This document shows positions 34,435 through 43,760 of a stretch of 55,030 nt of DNA, piece after piece. Source of the stretch: Parvibaculum sp035325945 (lineage in GTDB: Bacteria; Pseudomonadota; Alphaproteobacteria; Parvibaculales; Parvibaculaceae). Under the pieces are notes generated by a model, which made no database searches, was not told the DNA's origin, and saw only the letters and a list, made by a program, of their open reading frames with translations. Positions within the stretch are counted from its first letter, which is position 1; each line of letters opens with the position of its first letter. The stretch is from NCBI RefSeq assembly GCF_035325945.1, contig NZ_DAOKYX010000018.1:1-55030 (forward strand), given 5' to 3'. The translations under genes and the position numbers were made by a program.

Positions 34435-35181
34435 ATGCGCATTCTGTTTGCGGTCTTGATTGCGTCTCTGGCTTTGGTGAGCGGCGCGAACGCGGAAGTC
34501 TACAACTGGACCGGTTATTACATCGGTGCGAATGCGGGCTATGGCTGGGGCGATTCAGACGTTTCCACAACGGCGTCGGCAGGCACCTATTTCGCGCCAT
34601 CGAGCGTGGCGGCGGTCAATGCGGCCGGCCATGGCAAGGTCCATCCCGACGGTTTCGTCGGCGGCGTGCAGGCGGGCATGAATTGGCAGAACGGGAATCT
34701 CGTTCTGGGCGGCGAGGTCGATTTCAATGCCTATGACCTCAGCAAGTCGCGCACCATCACGGCTGTCTATCCGGCATTTGCGCCCGACACGTTCACGCTC
34801 GGGCAATCGGTCAAGGCGGACTGGCTGCTGACATTGCGGCCGCGCGTCGGCATCGCCATGGACAATCTTCTTGGCTATGTGACGGGCGGTCTTGCCGTCA
34901 CCAATCTGAAGAATACAAATTCGTTCAGCGACACATTCGGCCTCGGCGCGACCGAATATGGTTCCGGCTCCAAGACCAAATATGGGTGGACGCTGGGGGC
35001 GGGCGTCGAGTATGCGCTGATGGACAACTGGTCGGCCAAGCTCGAATATCTTTACACGGATTTTGGCAGCGTCTCGTCGAGCGGCACGCTCACGGCGGCA
35101 GGGCCGAGCGCCGCGCCGTTCAGCCATTCGGCGGATCTGACATCGAGCACGCTTCGCCTCGGCGTCAACTACAAATTCTGA
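34435..35181 (+). CDS. Outer-membrane beta-barrel protein (Omp25/opacity-like)
   Basis: This 248-residue protein has a signal peptide at residues 1-20 (cleavage after SGANA) followed by an eight-strand barrel typical of the Omp25/Omp31 porin-like group. Strand signatures are WTGYYIGANAGYGWGDS, GFVGGVQAGMNWQNGNLVLGGEVDF, WLLTLRPRVGIAM, GYVTGGLAV, YGWTLGAGVEYAL, WSAKLEYLYTDFG and the final STLRLGVNYKF, which ends in Phe as outer-membrane proteins do. It is probably abundant on the surface. A GAGGGGAAAA ribosome site precedes the ATG. It stands alone between a 16-bp inverted repeat and a terminator. Confidence 0.92.
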   Translation: MRILFAVLIASLALVSGANAEVYNWTGYYIGANAGYGWGDSDVSTTASAGTYFAPSSVAAVNAAGHGKVHPDGFVGGVQAGMNWQNGNLVLGGEVDFNAYDLSKSRTITAVYPAFAPDTFTLGQSVKADWLLTLRPRVGIAMDNLLGYVTGGLAVTNLKNTNSFSDTFGLGATEYGSGSKTKYGWTLGAGVEYALMDNWSAKLEYLYTDFGSVSSSGTLTAAGPSAAPFSHSADLTSSTLRLGVNYKF

Positions 35182-35201
35182 TCGGCTTTGCCGGTAAACG
35201 G

Positions 35202-35234
35202 AAAGGTCCGGGCGGTTCTCCGTCCGGGCCTTTT
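35202..35234 (+). terminator. Terminator after outer-membrane protein gene
   Basis: AAAGGTCCGG pairs with CCGGGCCTTT (one G-T pair) around an inner GCGG/CCGT helix, followed by a T tract (TTTTCTC). Confidence 0.82.
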
Positions 35235-35326
35235 CTCATCCGCGCGCCGCTTCCGCTGTCGATGCTTGCTGGATCGGCCATGGGGCGCCTATGTTCCGCC
35301 ATCGCAATTCGCATGGGAACGAGCAG

Positions 35327-35896
35327 ATGCCCCTCATCTATATGATCCGACATGGCCGCGCGGCGGCGAGCTGGGACGCGGACATGGACCCCGGCCTTGA
35401 CGATCTCGGCCGCGCGCAGTCGGAAGCGGTCGCGCGCGAGATCGAGGCGCGGGCAGGGCGGAAGCTGCCGCTCGTCACGTCGCCGCTGCGCCGCTGCCGG
35501 GAGACGAGCGTGCCGCTCGCCGAACTCTGGGGCGCGAGCCCGCGCGTCGAGGCGCGTGTGGGGGAAATTCCTTCCCCGACGCATGATCTGAAGGAGCGCG
35601 GCGAATGGCTTCGCGCTTTCATGGCCGGAAGCTGGGACGCCGGCGCCGAGCCGCAGGGCGGCGTCGATTTCATGGCGTGGCGCAGGGGCGTGGTCGAGGC
35701 GCTGACGGCGCTCGAGGAGGACACGGTCGTCTTCAGCCATTTCATCGCGATCAATGTGGCGGCGGGCGCGGCCCTTGGCGATGAGCGCGTGGTCTCCTTC
35801 CGGCCGGATAATTGTTCCGTAACTGTGCTCGAGGCGAAGGGGTCCGTGCTTTCCCTTATCGAGAAGGGACGCGAGGCCGACACCAAGGTGAACTGA
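35327..35896 (+). CDS. Histidine phosphatase (phosphoglycerate-mutase-like)
   Basis: This 189-residue protein of the histidine phosphatase superfamily starts MPLIYMIRHGRA, with the phosphate-accepting His9 in RHG. TSPLRRCRETSVPLAELWG carries the second Arg, GEIPSPTHDL the acid region, and FSHFIAINVAAG the second catalytic His near residue 136. The substrate may be a sugar phosphate, cobalamin intermediate or phosphoprotein and is not readable. The ATG at 35327 is chosen because the family begins there. A longer frame begins at 35291. It lies upstream of the NAD(P)HX repair gene with a 66-base spacer. Confidence 0.88.
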   Translation: MPLIYMIRHGRAAASWDADMDPGLDDLGRAQSEAVAREIEARAGRKLPLVTSPLRRCRETSVPLAELWGASPRVEARVGEIPSPTHDLKERGEWLRAFMAGSWDAGAEPQGGVDFMAWRRGVVEALTALEEDTVVFSHFIAINVAAGAALGDERVVSFRPDNCSVTVLEAKGSVLSLIEKGREADTKVN

Positions 35897-35962
35897 GGGC
35901 GCCGGGGCGCGACCCCGATTTGCCGCCTTGGCGACTCGCCTCATGCCGGTATAGTGGCGCGC

Positions 35963-37453
35963 ATGTTCGATACGAGACATGCCCTGCTCACTGTCGATGA
36001 AATGTCGCGTGCCGATCGGCTGACGATCGAGCGCGGGCGTGCTGGAATCCTCCTTATGGAAAACGCAGGCCGCGCGGTCGCTGATGCCGTCTCCGAGCGT
36101 TTCGGGGGAGGGCGCGTCGCCGTTCTCTGCGGGCCCGGCAATAATGGCGGCGATGCCTTCATCGCGGCGAGCCTGCTCAAGGAGCGGGGGCGCGACGTTT
36201 CGCTCTTCCTTCTGGGCGAGCGCGAGCGGCTGACAGGCGACGCGGCCGAGGCTGCCCATCGCTGGAACGGGCCCGTGCACCCGCTGACGGCCGATGCGGC
36301 GGAGGGAGCTGCCGTCATCGTGGATGGCATTTTCGGCGCCGGGCTTTCGCGCGATGTGAACGGCCAGGCGGCCGAACTCATCCGCCGTGTGAACCGGGCC
36401 GGGCTCCCCGTCGTCGCCATCGACGTGCCGACGGGGCTCGATGGCGACACGGGGCAGGTGCGCGGCGAAGCCTTCAGGGCGCGGGTTACCGTTACCTTCT
36501 TCCGCAAGAAGCCCGGCCATGTGCTCTATCCCGGACGCACGCTTTGCGGCGAACTCGTCGTCGCCGGCATCGGCATTGACGATGAGGTGCTGCCGGAGGT
36601 CGCGCCCGCGACGTTCGAGAACGGGCCGGCGCTCTGGGGCGCGCATTTCCCGCAGCGGCGGGTCGAGGATCACAAATATTCGCGCGGCCATGCCATCGTC
36701 GTCTCCGGCGGCCCGTCCAATACGGGCGCGGCGCGGCTTGCGGCTCGCGGCGCGCTTCGCGCGGGCGCGGGGCTCGTCACCGTGGTTTCGCCGCCCAATG
36801 CCGTGGCGATCAATGCCGCGCAGCTCACCGCCGTCATGGTGAAGCCCTTTGCCGGGGCGGATTCGCTCACGAAGATCCTCGAGGACAAGCGCAAGAACGC
36901 ATGCCTCATCGGGCCAGGCTGCGGCGTCGGTCCGACCACGCGCGAGAATGTGCTGGCGGCTCTTCTTTCCGGCGCCGCCATGGTGCTAGACGCCGACGCG
37001 CTGACCTCGTTCGCCGAAATCCCGCGCGATCTCTTCGTCGCCATCAAGGGCTATTTCGCCGGGCCGACCGTGCTCACCCCGCATGAGGGCGAGTTCCGCC
37101 GCATCTTCCCGGCCCTCGAAGGGGGCAAGCTCGCCCGTGCCCGCGCCGCCGCGGCGGAGTCGGGCGCCGTCGTCCTGCTCAAGGGGCCCGATACGGTGAT
37201 CGCCGCGCCGGACGGGCGCGCCATCGTCAATACGAATGGCGGGCCGGAGCTTGCCACGGCGGGCTCGGGCGACGTGCTGGGCGGGATCATTCTGGGCCTC
37301 CTCGCGCAAGGCGTTCCGGCCTTCGAGGCGGCGGCCATGGGGGCCTGGCTCCATGGCGAGGCTGCGAGCTATTTCGGCATCGGCCTCGTCTCGGAGGATT
37401 TGCCCGAAATGCTGCCGGCCGTGTACCGCGACCTCGTGCCCGCCCTTCGCTGA
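35963..37453 (+). CDS. nnr: Bifunctional NAD(P)HX epimerase/dehydratase
   Basis: This 496-residue enzyme repairs hydrated NADH and NADPH. The N-terminal YjeF-type epimerase covers about residues 1-215 with CGPGNNGGDAF at 56-66 and AIDVPTGLDGDTG. The C-terminal ADP-dependent dehydratase of the ribokinase fold covers about 225-490 with HKYSRGHAIVVSGG, NTGAARLAARGALRAGAGLV, TPHEGEFRR, LLKGPDTVI and the ATP-site GSGDVLGGIILGLLAQG. Both active regions look intact. The ATG at 35963 is chosen over a GTG at 35954 because MFDTRHALLTVDEMS fits the family start. No clear ribosome site is visible. Confidence 0.94.
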   Translation: MFDTRHALLTVDEMSRADRLTIERGRAGILLMENAGRAVADAVSERFGGGRVAVLCGPGNNGGDAFIAASLLKERGRDVSLFLLGERERLTGDAAEAAHRWNGPVHPLTADAAEGAAVIVDGIFGAGLSRDVNGQAAELIRRVNRAGLPVVAIDVPTGLDGDTGQVRGEAFRARVTVTFFRKKPGHVLYPGRTLCGELVVAGIGIDDEVLPEVAPATFENGPALWGAHFPQRRVEDHKYSRGHAIVVSGGPSNTGAARLAARGALRAGAGLVTVVSPPNAVAINAAQLTAVMVKPFAGADSLTKILEDKRKNACLIGPGCGVGPTTRENVLAALLSGAAMVLDADALTSFAEIPRDLFVAIKGYFAGPTVLTPHEGEFRRIFPALEGGKLARARAAAAESGAVVLLKGPDTVIAAPDGRAIVNTNGGPELATAGSGDVLGGIILGLLAQGVPAFEAAAMGAWLHGEAASYFGIGLVSEDLPEMLPAVYRDLVPALR

Positions 37454-37657
37454 TCCCGCACCTTGGGCCGGACTCAGGGCAGAAGGGGTAGAACTGCCCG
37501 ATTTTCGCCCGAAAGGGGCCCGAAAGGGCCGCTTCGGGGCGCTTTCTTTCGCCGCGCGGCGCTTCTCTTTTGCTGGCGTTCCCCCGGGTCCCTTGCTATA
37601 GAGAGCGCCGATTTGGACACGGGATGGCGGTCGAATGTCGCTGCCCGGGCGGGCCTT

Positions 37658-37742
<85 letters not shown>

Positions 37743-37811
37743 GGCCGGAAAGCCCAGCAATGACAATGGCCAGGAAGAAAAAACGGCCTAGCTGAAAGAA
37801 CGGATTGCAAG

Positions 37812-39323
37812 ATGCAGGTTACGGTCACGAGCGCTGAAGGTTTGAAGCGCGAACTCAAGGTTCAGGTTCCCGCCGGCGATCTGGAGACGCGCGTCGGTGC
37901 GAAGCTCGATGAGCTGAAGAACTCGATCCGCCTCAAGGGGTTCCGCCCGGGCAAGGTTCCGGTGGCGCATTTGCGCAAGACCTTCGGCAAGCAGGTGATG
38001 TCGGAAGTCATTCAGGAGGCCGTGGGCGAGTCGAGCCAGAAGGCGCTCGAGGAGCAGACGCTGCGTCCGGCGCTTCAGCCCGAGATCAATCTCGAGGGCG
38101 AGATCGAGGAGGTCATGAACGGCAAGGCCGACCTGACCTACAAGATGACCTTCGAGATCATTCCGAGCTTCGAGATCGCGGACTTCTCCAAGATTTCCGT
38201 CGAGAAGCCGGTCGCCGAGGCGACCGACGCCGATGTGGACGAGGCGCTGAAGCGTCTGGCCGAGAACCAGAAGAATTTCGAGCCCAGGGCCGAGGGCGCG
38301 GCGGCCGAGGAGGGCGACCTCCTGACCATCGACTTCATCGGCCGGATCGACGGCGAAGCCTTCGAGGGCGGCTCGGCTGAAGACGCAAGGCTGGAGATCG
38401 GCTCGGGCCGCTTCATTCCCGGCTTCGAGGACCAGCTCAAGGGCGCCAAGGCGGGCGACAAGGTCGACGTCAAGGTGACCTTCCCGGCCGATTACGGCGC
38501 GGAAAATCTCGCCGGCAAGGATGCCGTCTTTGAAGTGACGGTCAAGGAAGTGCAGGCGCCCGCCGAAGCGACGATCGACGACGAATTCGCCAAGCGCTTC
38601 GGCTTCGACGCGCTGGACAAGCTGCGCGAAGTGCTCGCCGAGCAGATCAAGTCCGATTTCGCCCGCATGTCGCGCATGCATCTGAAGCGCGCGCTTCTCG
38701 ATGCGCTCGACGCCGAGCACAGCTTCGAGCTGCCGCCCACGATGGTCGAGCAGGAGTTCAGCCAGATCTGGTCGCAGTTCGAGCACGAGCTTCAGCATCA
38801 GGGCAAGACGCCCGCCGACCTCGAGGAGCCGGAGGAGCAGATTCGCGGCGAATACCGCAAGATCGCCGAACGCCGCGTGCGGCTCGGCCTCGTCCTTGCC
38901 GAAGTCGGCGAGAAGAACAAGATCTCGGTGACGGATCAGGAACTCAATCAGGCGCTGATGGATCGCGCCCGCCAGTTCCCCGGTCAGGAGCGCCAGGTCT
39001 TCGAATTCTACCAGCGCAACCCGCAGGCGATTTCCGAGCTGCGCGCGCCGATCTTTGAAGAGAAGGTCGTGGACTTCATCGCCGAGCTGGCGAAGGTCAG
39101 CGAGAAGACGGTCACGCGGGACGAGCTGTTCGCCGACCCGGACGCCGACGAGCATGACCATCATCACCACCATGATCACGATCATGACCACGGGCATGTC
39201 CACGACGAGAACTGCAACCACGACCATGATCACGATCATGGCGCCGAGGAAGCAGCCGCCAAGAAGCCCGCGAAGAAGCCGGCTGCCAAGAAGGCGCCAG
39301 CCAAGAAGAAAAAGGAAGATTGA
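37812..39323 (+). CDS. tig: Trigger factor with His-rich C-terminal tail
   Basis: Trigger factor is the ribosome-bound chaperone and prolyl isomerase that meets nascent chains. This 503-residue protein has the ribosome-binding domain with GFRPGKVP near residue 46, the FKBP-type domain from about 150 to 245 (GDLLTIDFIGRIDGEAFEGG), and the long C-terminal chaperone arms to about 440. Beyond the usual end it carries an unusual tail. Residues 447-476 contain 15 His among Asp and Glu, with one Cys, and residues 477-503 are Lys/Ala/Pro-rich. The His block resembles the metal-binding tail of SlyD. It heads the tig-clpP-clpX-lon block, but an ornithine decarboxylase gene is inserted before clpP. Confidence 0.95.
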   Translation: MQVTVTSAEGLKRELKVQVPAGDLETRVGAKLDELKNSIRLKGFRPGKVPVAHLRKTFGKQVMSEVIQEAVGESSQKALEEQTLRPALQPEINLEGEIEEVMNGKADLTYKMTFEIIPSFEIADFSKISVEKPVAEATDADVDEALKRLAENQKNFEPRAEGAAAEEGDLLTIDFIGRIDGEAFEGGSAEDARLEIGSGRFIPGFEDQLKGAKAGDKVDVKVTFPADYGAENLAGKDAVFEVTVKEVQAPAEATIDDEFAKRFGFDALDKLREVLAEQIKSDFARMSRMHLKRALLDALDAEHSFELPPTMVEQEFSQIWSQFEHELQHQGKTPADLEEPEEQIRGEYRKIAERRVRLGLVLAEVGEKNKISVTDQELNQALMDRARQFPGQERQVFEFYQRNPQAISELRAPIFEEKVVDFIAELAKVSEKTVTRDELFADPDADEHDHHHHHDHDHDHGHVHDENCNHDHDHDHGAEEAAAKKPAKKPAAKKAPAKKKKED

Positions 39324-39345
39324 GCGCCTTGTCGCTCACTCACAC

Positions 39346-39376
39346 AAAAGGCCCGGAGAACACCTCCGGGCCTTTT
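39346..39376 (+). terminator. Terminator after tig
   Basis: AAAAGGCCCGGAG and CTCCGGGCCTTTT form a 13-bp stem with a five-base loop and end in a T run, 22 bases after the tig stop. Confidence 0.92.
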
Positions 39377-39554
39377 CATTTGCGGAGTGTCTGGCAATAA
39401 TTTTCCGTAAACGGAACATGTTGCGGCGGAGGGCGGGCAGGGGAGAGGCGGCGACGGCGCCGAATGTGACGGAATTGGGGCGGCCTCCTTTGTGGCTCGC
39501 CCGGAAAAAAATTCGTCCGGGGCCAGAAACAGCTTGCGCAGACTCAGGCGAGGC

Positions 39555-39662
39555 CATATGTGTGCGCGCATAAGACGCACACGCACGTGCCGCTGGCCCC
39601 TAGTTGGTTTATGCAACGACGGAAGCGTCCTTTTTGATCACGCCGGCTTCGCCGGGTCTTAA
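39555..39662 (+). ncRNA. speF-type leader RNA of ornithine decarboxylase
   Basis: The region between the tig terminator and the decarboxylase resembles the speF leader motif known upstream of alphaproteobacterial ornithine decarboxylase genes. It has GTGTGCG/CGCACAC (39560-39582) as a first stem, the block CCGCTGGCCCCTAGTTGG, the GACG-GAAG-CGTC tetraloop hairpin near 39618-39629 followed by CTTTTTGATCACGCCGG, and a last hairpin CCGGC-TTC-GCCGG just before the ribosome site. The assignment rests on recall of the family pattern and its position. A covariance-model search would settle it. The RNA is presumed to respond to polyamines or ornithine, which has not been shown here. Confidence 0.62.
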
Positions 39663-39674
39663 AGGGTGTTGACG

Positions 39675-40979
39675 ATGTTCGCTTCCGAGCCGGGCCGCCG
39701 TGCCCGTTCGCGCCTCTCCACGAAATCCGAAATCACGACGCAGCCGGCAGGCACCACCCCCCGCGGGTCGGCCAAGCCTGCCGCGCGCAAGCGGACGAAG
39801 CTCGCGCTCGTCCACCGAGAAGCAGAGCTTCCGGCGGAGCGCGGCGGCCTGCCGCCCAAGATCGCCCGCTTCCTCGAAACTGCCGAACTGCCCTCGCCAT
39901 GCCTCGTGGTCGATGTCGATCTCGTCGCGCACAACTGGCTCGAGCTTGCGCGCGCTTTGCCCGAGGCGCGGATCTTCTATGCCGTGAAGGCCAATCCGGC
40001 GAACGAGATCGTGGCGCGGCTCGCGCGGCTCGGTTCCTGCTTCGACACGGCGAGCATGGGCGAGATCGACCTCTGCCTTCGCCACCGCGTCTCTCCCGAC
40101 CGCATCTCCTTCGGCAACACGATCAAGAAGGAGCGGGACATCGCGGCTGCCTTCGCGAAGGGCGTGCGCCTGTTCGCCTTCGATTCGGAGGCCGAGCTTG
40201 AAAAGCTCGCCCGCTCCGCGCCGGGTGCGCGCGTCTATTGCCGCGTGCTGATGGAGTGCGAGGGCGCCGAATGGCCGCTCTCGCGCAAGTTCGGCTGCGA
40301 GCCAGAGATGGCCGCGGAGCTGCTCGTCCGTGCGCGCGATCTCGGCCTCGATCCCTATGGTGTTTCGTTCCATGTGGGTTCGCAGCAGACGGACCTGACG
40401 CAATTCGACAAGGCGCTCGCCGGAACGGTTGCGCTTTTCGAGAGGGTGGCGGCGCAGGGCATTGCGCTCCGCATGGTGAACATGGGCGGCGGCTTTCCGT
40501 CTCGCTATCGCACCGACGTGCCCTCGATCGAAGCCTATGGCGCGGCCATCCGCGAGGCCCTGTCGCGCCGCTTCGGCGAGCGGCTGCCGGACATCATCGT
40601 CGAGCCGGGGCGCGGCGTCGTGGGCGATGCGGGCGTCATTCAGTCCGAAGTGGTGCTGGTCGCCGAGAAGGGCGGCGCCGACAACCGGCGCTGGGTCTAT
40701 CTCGACGTGGGCAAGTTCCACGGGCTTGCCGAGACGATGGACGAGGCTATCCGCTATCGTCTGCAGACCTCCCGCGACGGCGGCGAAACCTCGCCGGTCG
40801 TGCTGGCGGGCCCGACCTGCGACAGCGCCGACATACTCTACGAGAAGGCCGACTATCGCCTTCCCGTGGCGCTGGAGGCGGGCGACAAGGTGCTGATCCT
40901 CGCCACCGGCGCCTATACGACGACCTACTCGGCGGTCTCCTTCAACGGCTTTCCGCCGCTGGCGAGCGTCTGCATCTGA
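39675..40979 (+). CDS. speF: Ornithine decarboxylase (alanine-racemase fold) with N-terminal extension
   Basis: This 434-residue fold-type III PLP decarboxylase should make putrescine from ornithine. The PLP lysine is Lys105 in FYAVKANPANEIV. Also visible are FDTASMGEID, SFHVGSQQTD with its ring-stacking His, NMGGGFPSRY, EPGRGVVG for the phosphate, and GPTCDSADILYEK, whose Cys-Asp pair is typical of ornithine rather than diaminopimelate decarboxylase. Lysine or dual specificity is possible. About 60 residues rich in Arg, Ser and Pro precede the usual start near PKIARFLETAELPSPC, and no other start codon is available. A GGG-containing ribosome site directly follows the leader RNA. Its place between tig and clpP is unusual. 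Confidence 0.9.
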   Translation: MFASEPGRRARSRLSTKSEITTQPAGTTPRGSAKPAARKRTKLALVHREAELPAERGGLPPKIARFLETAELPSPCLVVDVDLVAHNWLELARALPEARIFYAVKANPANEIVARLARLGSCFDTASMGEIDLCLRHRVSPDRISFGNTIKKERDIAAAFAKGVRLFAFDSEAELEKLARSAPGARVYCRVLMECEGAEWPLSRKFGCEPEMAAELLVRARDLGLDPYGVSFHVGSQQTDLTQFDKALAGTVALFERVAAQGIALRMVNMGGGFPSRYRTDVPSIEAYGAAIREALSRRFGERLPDIIVEPGRGVVGDAGVIQSEVVLVAEKGGADNRRWVYLDVGKFHGLAETMDEAIRYRLQTSRDGGETSPVVLAGPTCDSADILYEKADYRLPVALEAGDKVLILATGAYTTTYSAVSFNGFPPLASVCI

Positions 40980-41024
40980 GCGGCGGGACGCAGCGGAAAC
41001 TCCGGCGTATTCAGGCTCTTGCGA

Positions 41025-41047
41025 CCGGCGGGGGTATGCCCCGCCGG
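41025..41047 (+). terminator. Terminator-like hairpin after ornithine decarboxylase
   Basis: CCGGCGGGG and CCCCGCCGG form a nine-bp stem with a five-base loop, 45 bases after the decarboxylase stop. There is no T tract, so it may act only as a 3' stabilising hairpin. Confidence 0.6.
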
Positions 41048-41075
41048 CGGCTTGCCGGTGCCGGAATGGCGGGGG

Positions 41076-41103
41076 CTTAAATCACCGGCCTCTCGCCTTA
41101 TAT
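41076..41103 (+). promoter_or_regulatory. Candidate heat-shock (sigma-32) promoter of clpP
   Basis: CTTAAA at 41076-41081, a 15-base spacer and CTTATAT at 41097-41103 resemble the alphaproteobacterial RpoH consensus (CTTGAA then CYTATNT), with one mismatch in the -35. It lies about 120 bases before clpP. Confidence 0.42.
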
Positions 41104-41225
41104 AAGCGTTGAGCTAAGATGCACCGTCCATTTACCGAATCGCTTTATGCCGTTCAGGGGCGTGATTGGCCGAAGGATGACTATGCCCGCCCGGCCCCGC
41201 GACGCGCTGACGCTCAGGAGAGAGA

Positions 41226-41849
41226 ATGAAAGACCCGCTCGATACTTACATGAATCTCGTGCCGATGGTGGTCGAGCAGACCAACCGGGGCGAGCGCGCC
41301 TATGACATCTTCTCGCGTCTCCTGAAGGAGCGGATCATCTTCATCGCCGGTCCCTTCGAGGACGGCATGGCGACGCTGGTGACGGCGCAGCTTCTCTTCC
41401 TCGAAGCCGAGAATCCGAAGAAGGAAATCTCGCTCTACATCAATTCGCCGGGCGGTATCGTGACCTCGGGTCTTGCCATCTACGACACGATGCAGCACAT
41501 CCGTCCGCCGGTCGCGACCGTCTGTCTCGGTCAGGCCGCGTCGATGGGCTCGCTGATTCTGACGGCGGGCGAGAAGGGCATGCGCTTCGCGCTGCCGCAC
41601 TCCCGAATCATGGTGCATCAGCCTTCCGGCGGCTTCCAGGGTCAGGCGACGGATATCGAGATTCACGCCCGCGAGACGCTCGCGATCCGCGAGAAGCTCA
41701 ACATGATTTATGTGAAGCACACCGGCCGGAGCCTCAAGGAAGTGCAGGACGCGCTGGAGCGCGACAATTTCATGAGCCCGGAAAGGGCGCTTGAATTCGG
41801 CCTCGTCGACCATGTCGGCGTTCCGCGCTCCGAGGAAGCCACGAAATAA
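41226..41849 (+). CDS. clpP: ATP-dependent Clp protease proteolytic subunit
   Basis: ClpP forms the 14-subunit proteolytic chamber used by ClpX and ClpA. The 207-residue protein has the complete triad Ser106 (GQAASMGSL), His131 (IMVHQPSGG) and Asp180. NSPGGIVTSGLAIYD forms the oxyanion strand. The N-terminus includes a short propeptide before the axial loop region LVPMVVEQTNRGERAYD. A GGAGAGAG ribosome site precedes the ATG. It is followed by a terminator and a 320-base spacer before clpX, so the two genes are not simply cotranscribed. Confidence 0.97.
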   Translation: MKDPLDTYMNLVPMVVEQTNRGERAYDIFSRLLKERIIFIAGPFEDGMATLVTAQLLFLEAENPKKEISLYINSPGGIVTSGLAIYDTMQHIRPPVATVCLGQAASMGSLILTAGEKGMRFALPHSRIMVHQPSGGFQGQATDIEIHARETLAIREKLNMIYVKHTGRSLKEVQDALERDNFMSPERALEFGLVDHVGVPRSEEATK

Positions 41850-41857
41850 CGAGCGGC

Positions 41858-41882
41858 AAATCCGCATCTGCGTTGCGGATTT
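41858..41882 (+). terminator. Terminator after clpP
   Basis: AAATCCGCA and TGCGGATTT form a perfect nine-bp stem with a seven-base loop, eight bases after the clpP stop. Only a short T run is present, so strength is moderate. Confidence 0.75.
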
Positions 41883-42009
41883 CCGATAGTGGCCGGCCGG
41901 TTTTTCGGCGAAACATGCGCGATTACGTAGCGTGGAGACCGGGATTCCGGCCCGGCGACGGGTGAGTTTCGCTTATTTGTAATGAAATCTTGATCCCTCG
42001 CCGAATAAC

Positions 42010-42084
42010 ATGCTCGTATGTCGGAGAAGTGACGGATCGGGGATCCGTCTGAGTCCCTCAAGCGTTTGAGAAATGAGGGTTTTT
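42010..42084 (+). promoter_or_regulatory. Structured clpX leader with small reading frame and alternative hairpins
   Basis: In the 320-base clpP-clpX spacer a 19-codon frame (42010-42069, beginning MLVCRRSDG) lies over three hairpins. The first is ACGGATC/GATCCGT (42032-42048). The second is CTCAA/TTGAG (42057-42070). The third is CCCTCA/TGAGGG (42055-42079), followed by five T. The second and third exclude each other, and the third looks like a weak terminator. No good ribosome site precedes the small frame, so translation is doubtful. The rest of the spacer shows no gene. Confidence 0.4.
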
Positions 42085-42168
42085 CGATCGGTACTGGCGG
42101 CGGGCAAGAACGGTGCAAAGGTTGAGGCGATCCGGTTTCTTTCGCCGGCAGATGCCTAAGGAGTTTCT

Positions 42169-43434
<1,266 letters not shown>

Positions 43435-43520
43435 CCGGACCGGCCGGAAAGGCTCGTGTGAACGGGCCTGATCCGGCGTTCCGCGCGGCCCGCGCGATTG
43501 TTTCCCGGATATGGAGTGGC

Positions 43521-43550
43521 CTTGAAAGCGGAAGCTGTCAGGGCCATTTT
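43521..43550 (+). promoter_or_regulatory. Sigma-32 (heat-shock) promoter of lon
   Basis: A perfect CTTGAAA -35 (43521-43527), a 15-base spacer and GCCATTTT match the RpoH consensus (CTTGAAA then CCCATNT) with one mismatch. It lies in the 326-base clpX-lon spacer, about 210 bases before the lon ATG, and that spacer holds no other recognisable feature. Confidence 0.65.
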
Positions 43551-43760
43551 CCTTTCAACCATGGTCAATTCCGGCCACGCCCAGGCGCCGTCGCGCCATG
43601 CCGGCAAACCGGCTCCCGGAGCAGGTGCTTTCGAGAGACGCGCCCCGAACTCCGAATCCGGCTATCCTTCGGCAGGCACTCTCGCAATCAGCATTCGTTC
43701 AGTTTCGGATGCTAGGGTCGAACGTCGCCAAGGGCGGTTAGTAAAAGCAGGTATCAGAGA

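Noticed and set aside
37560..37657. Promoter for tRNA-Leu around GCTATAGAG near 37600
   Set aside because: A TATAGA -10-like element is visible, but no -35 element occurs at 16-18 bases spacing, so it was not listed.
43435..43760. Small RNA or small protein gene in the clpX-lon spacer
   Set aside because: Short frames there have no ribosome site and would not be coding by composition. No strong stem with a T tract was found. Only the heat-shock promoter is supported.
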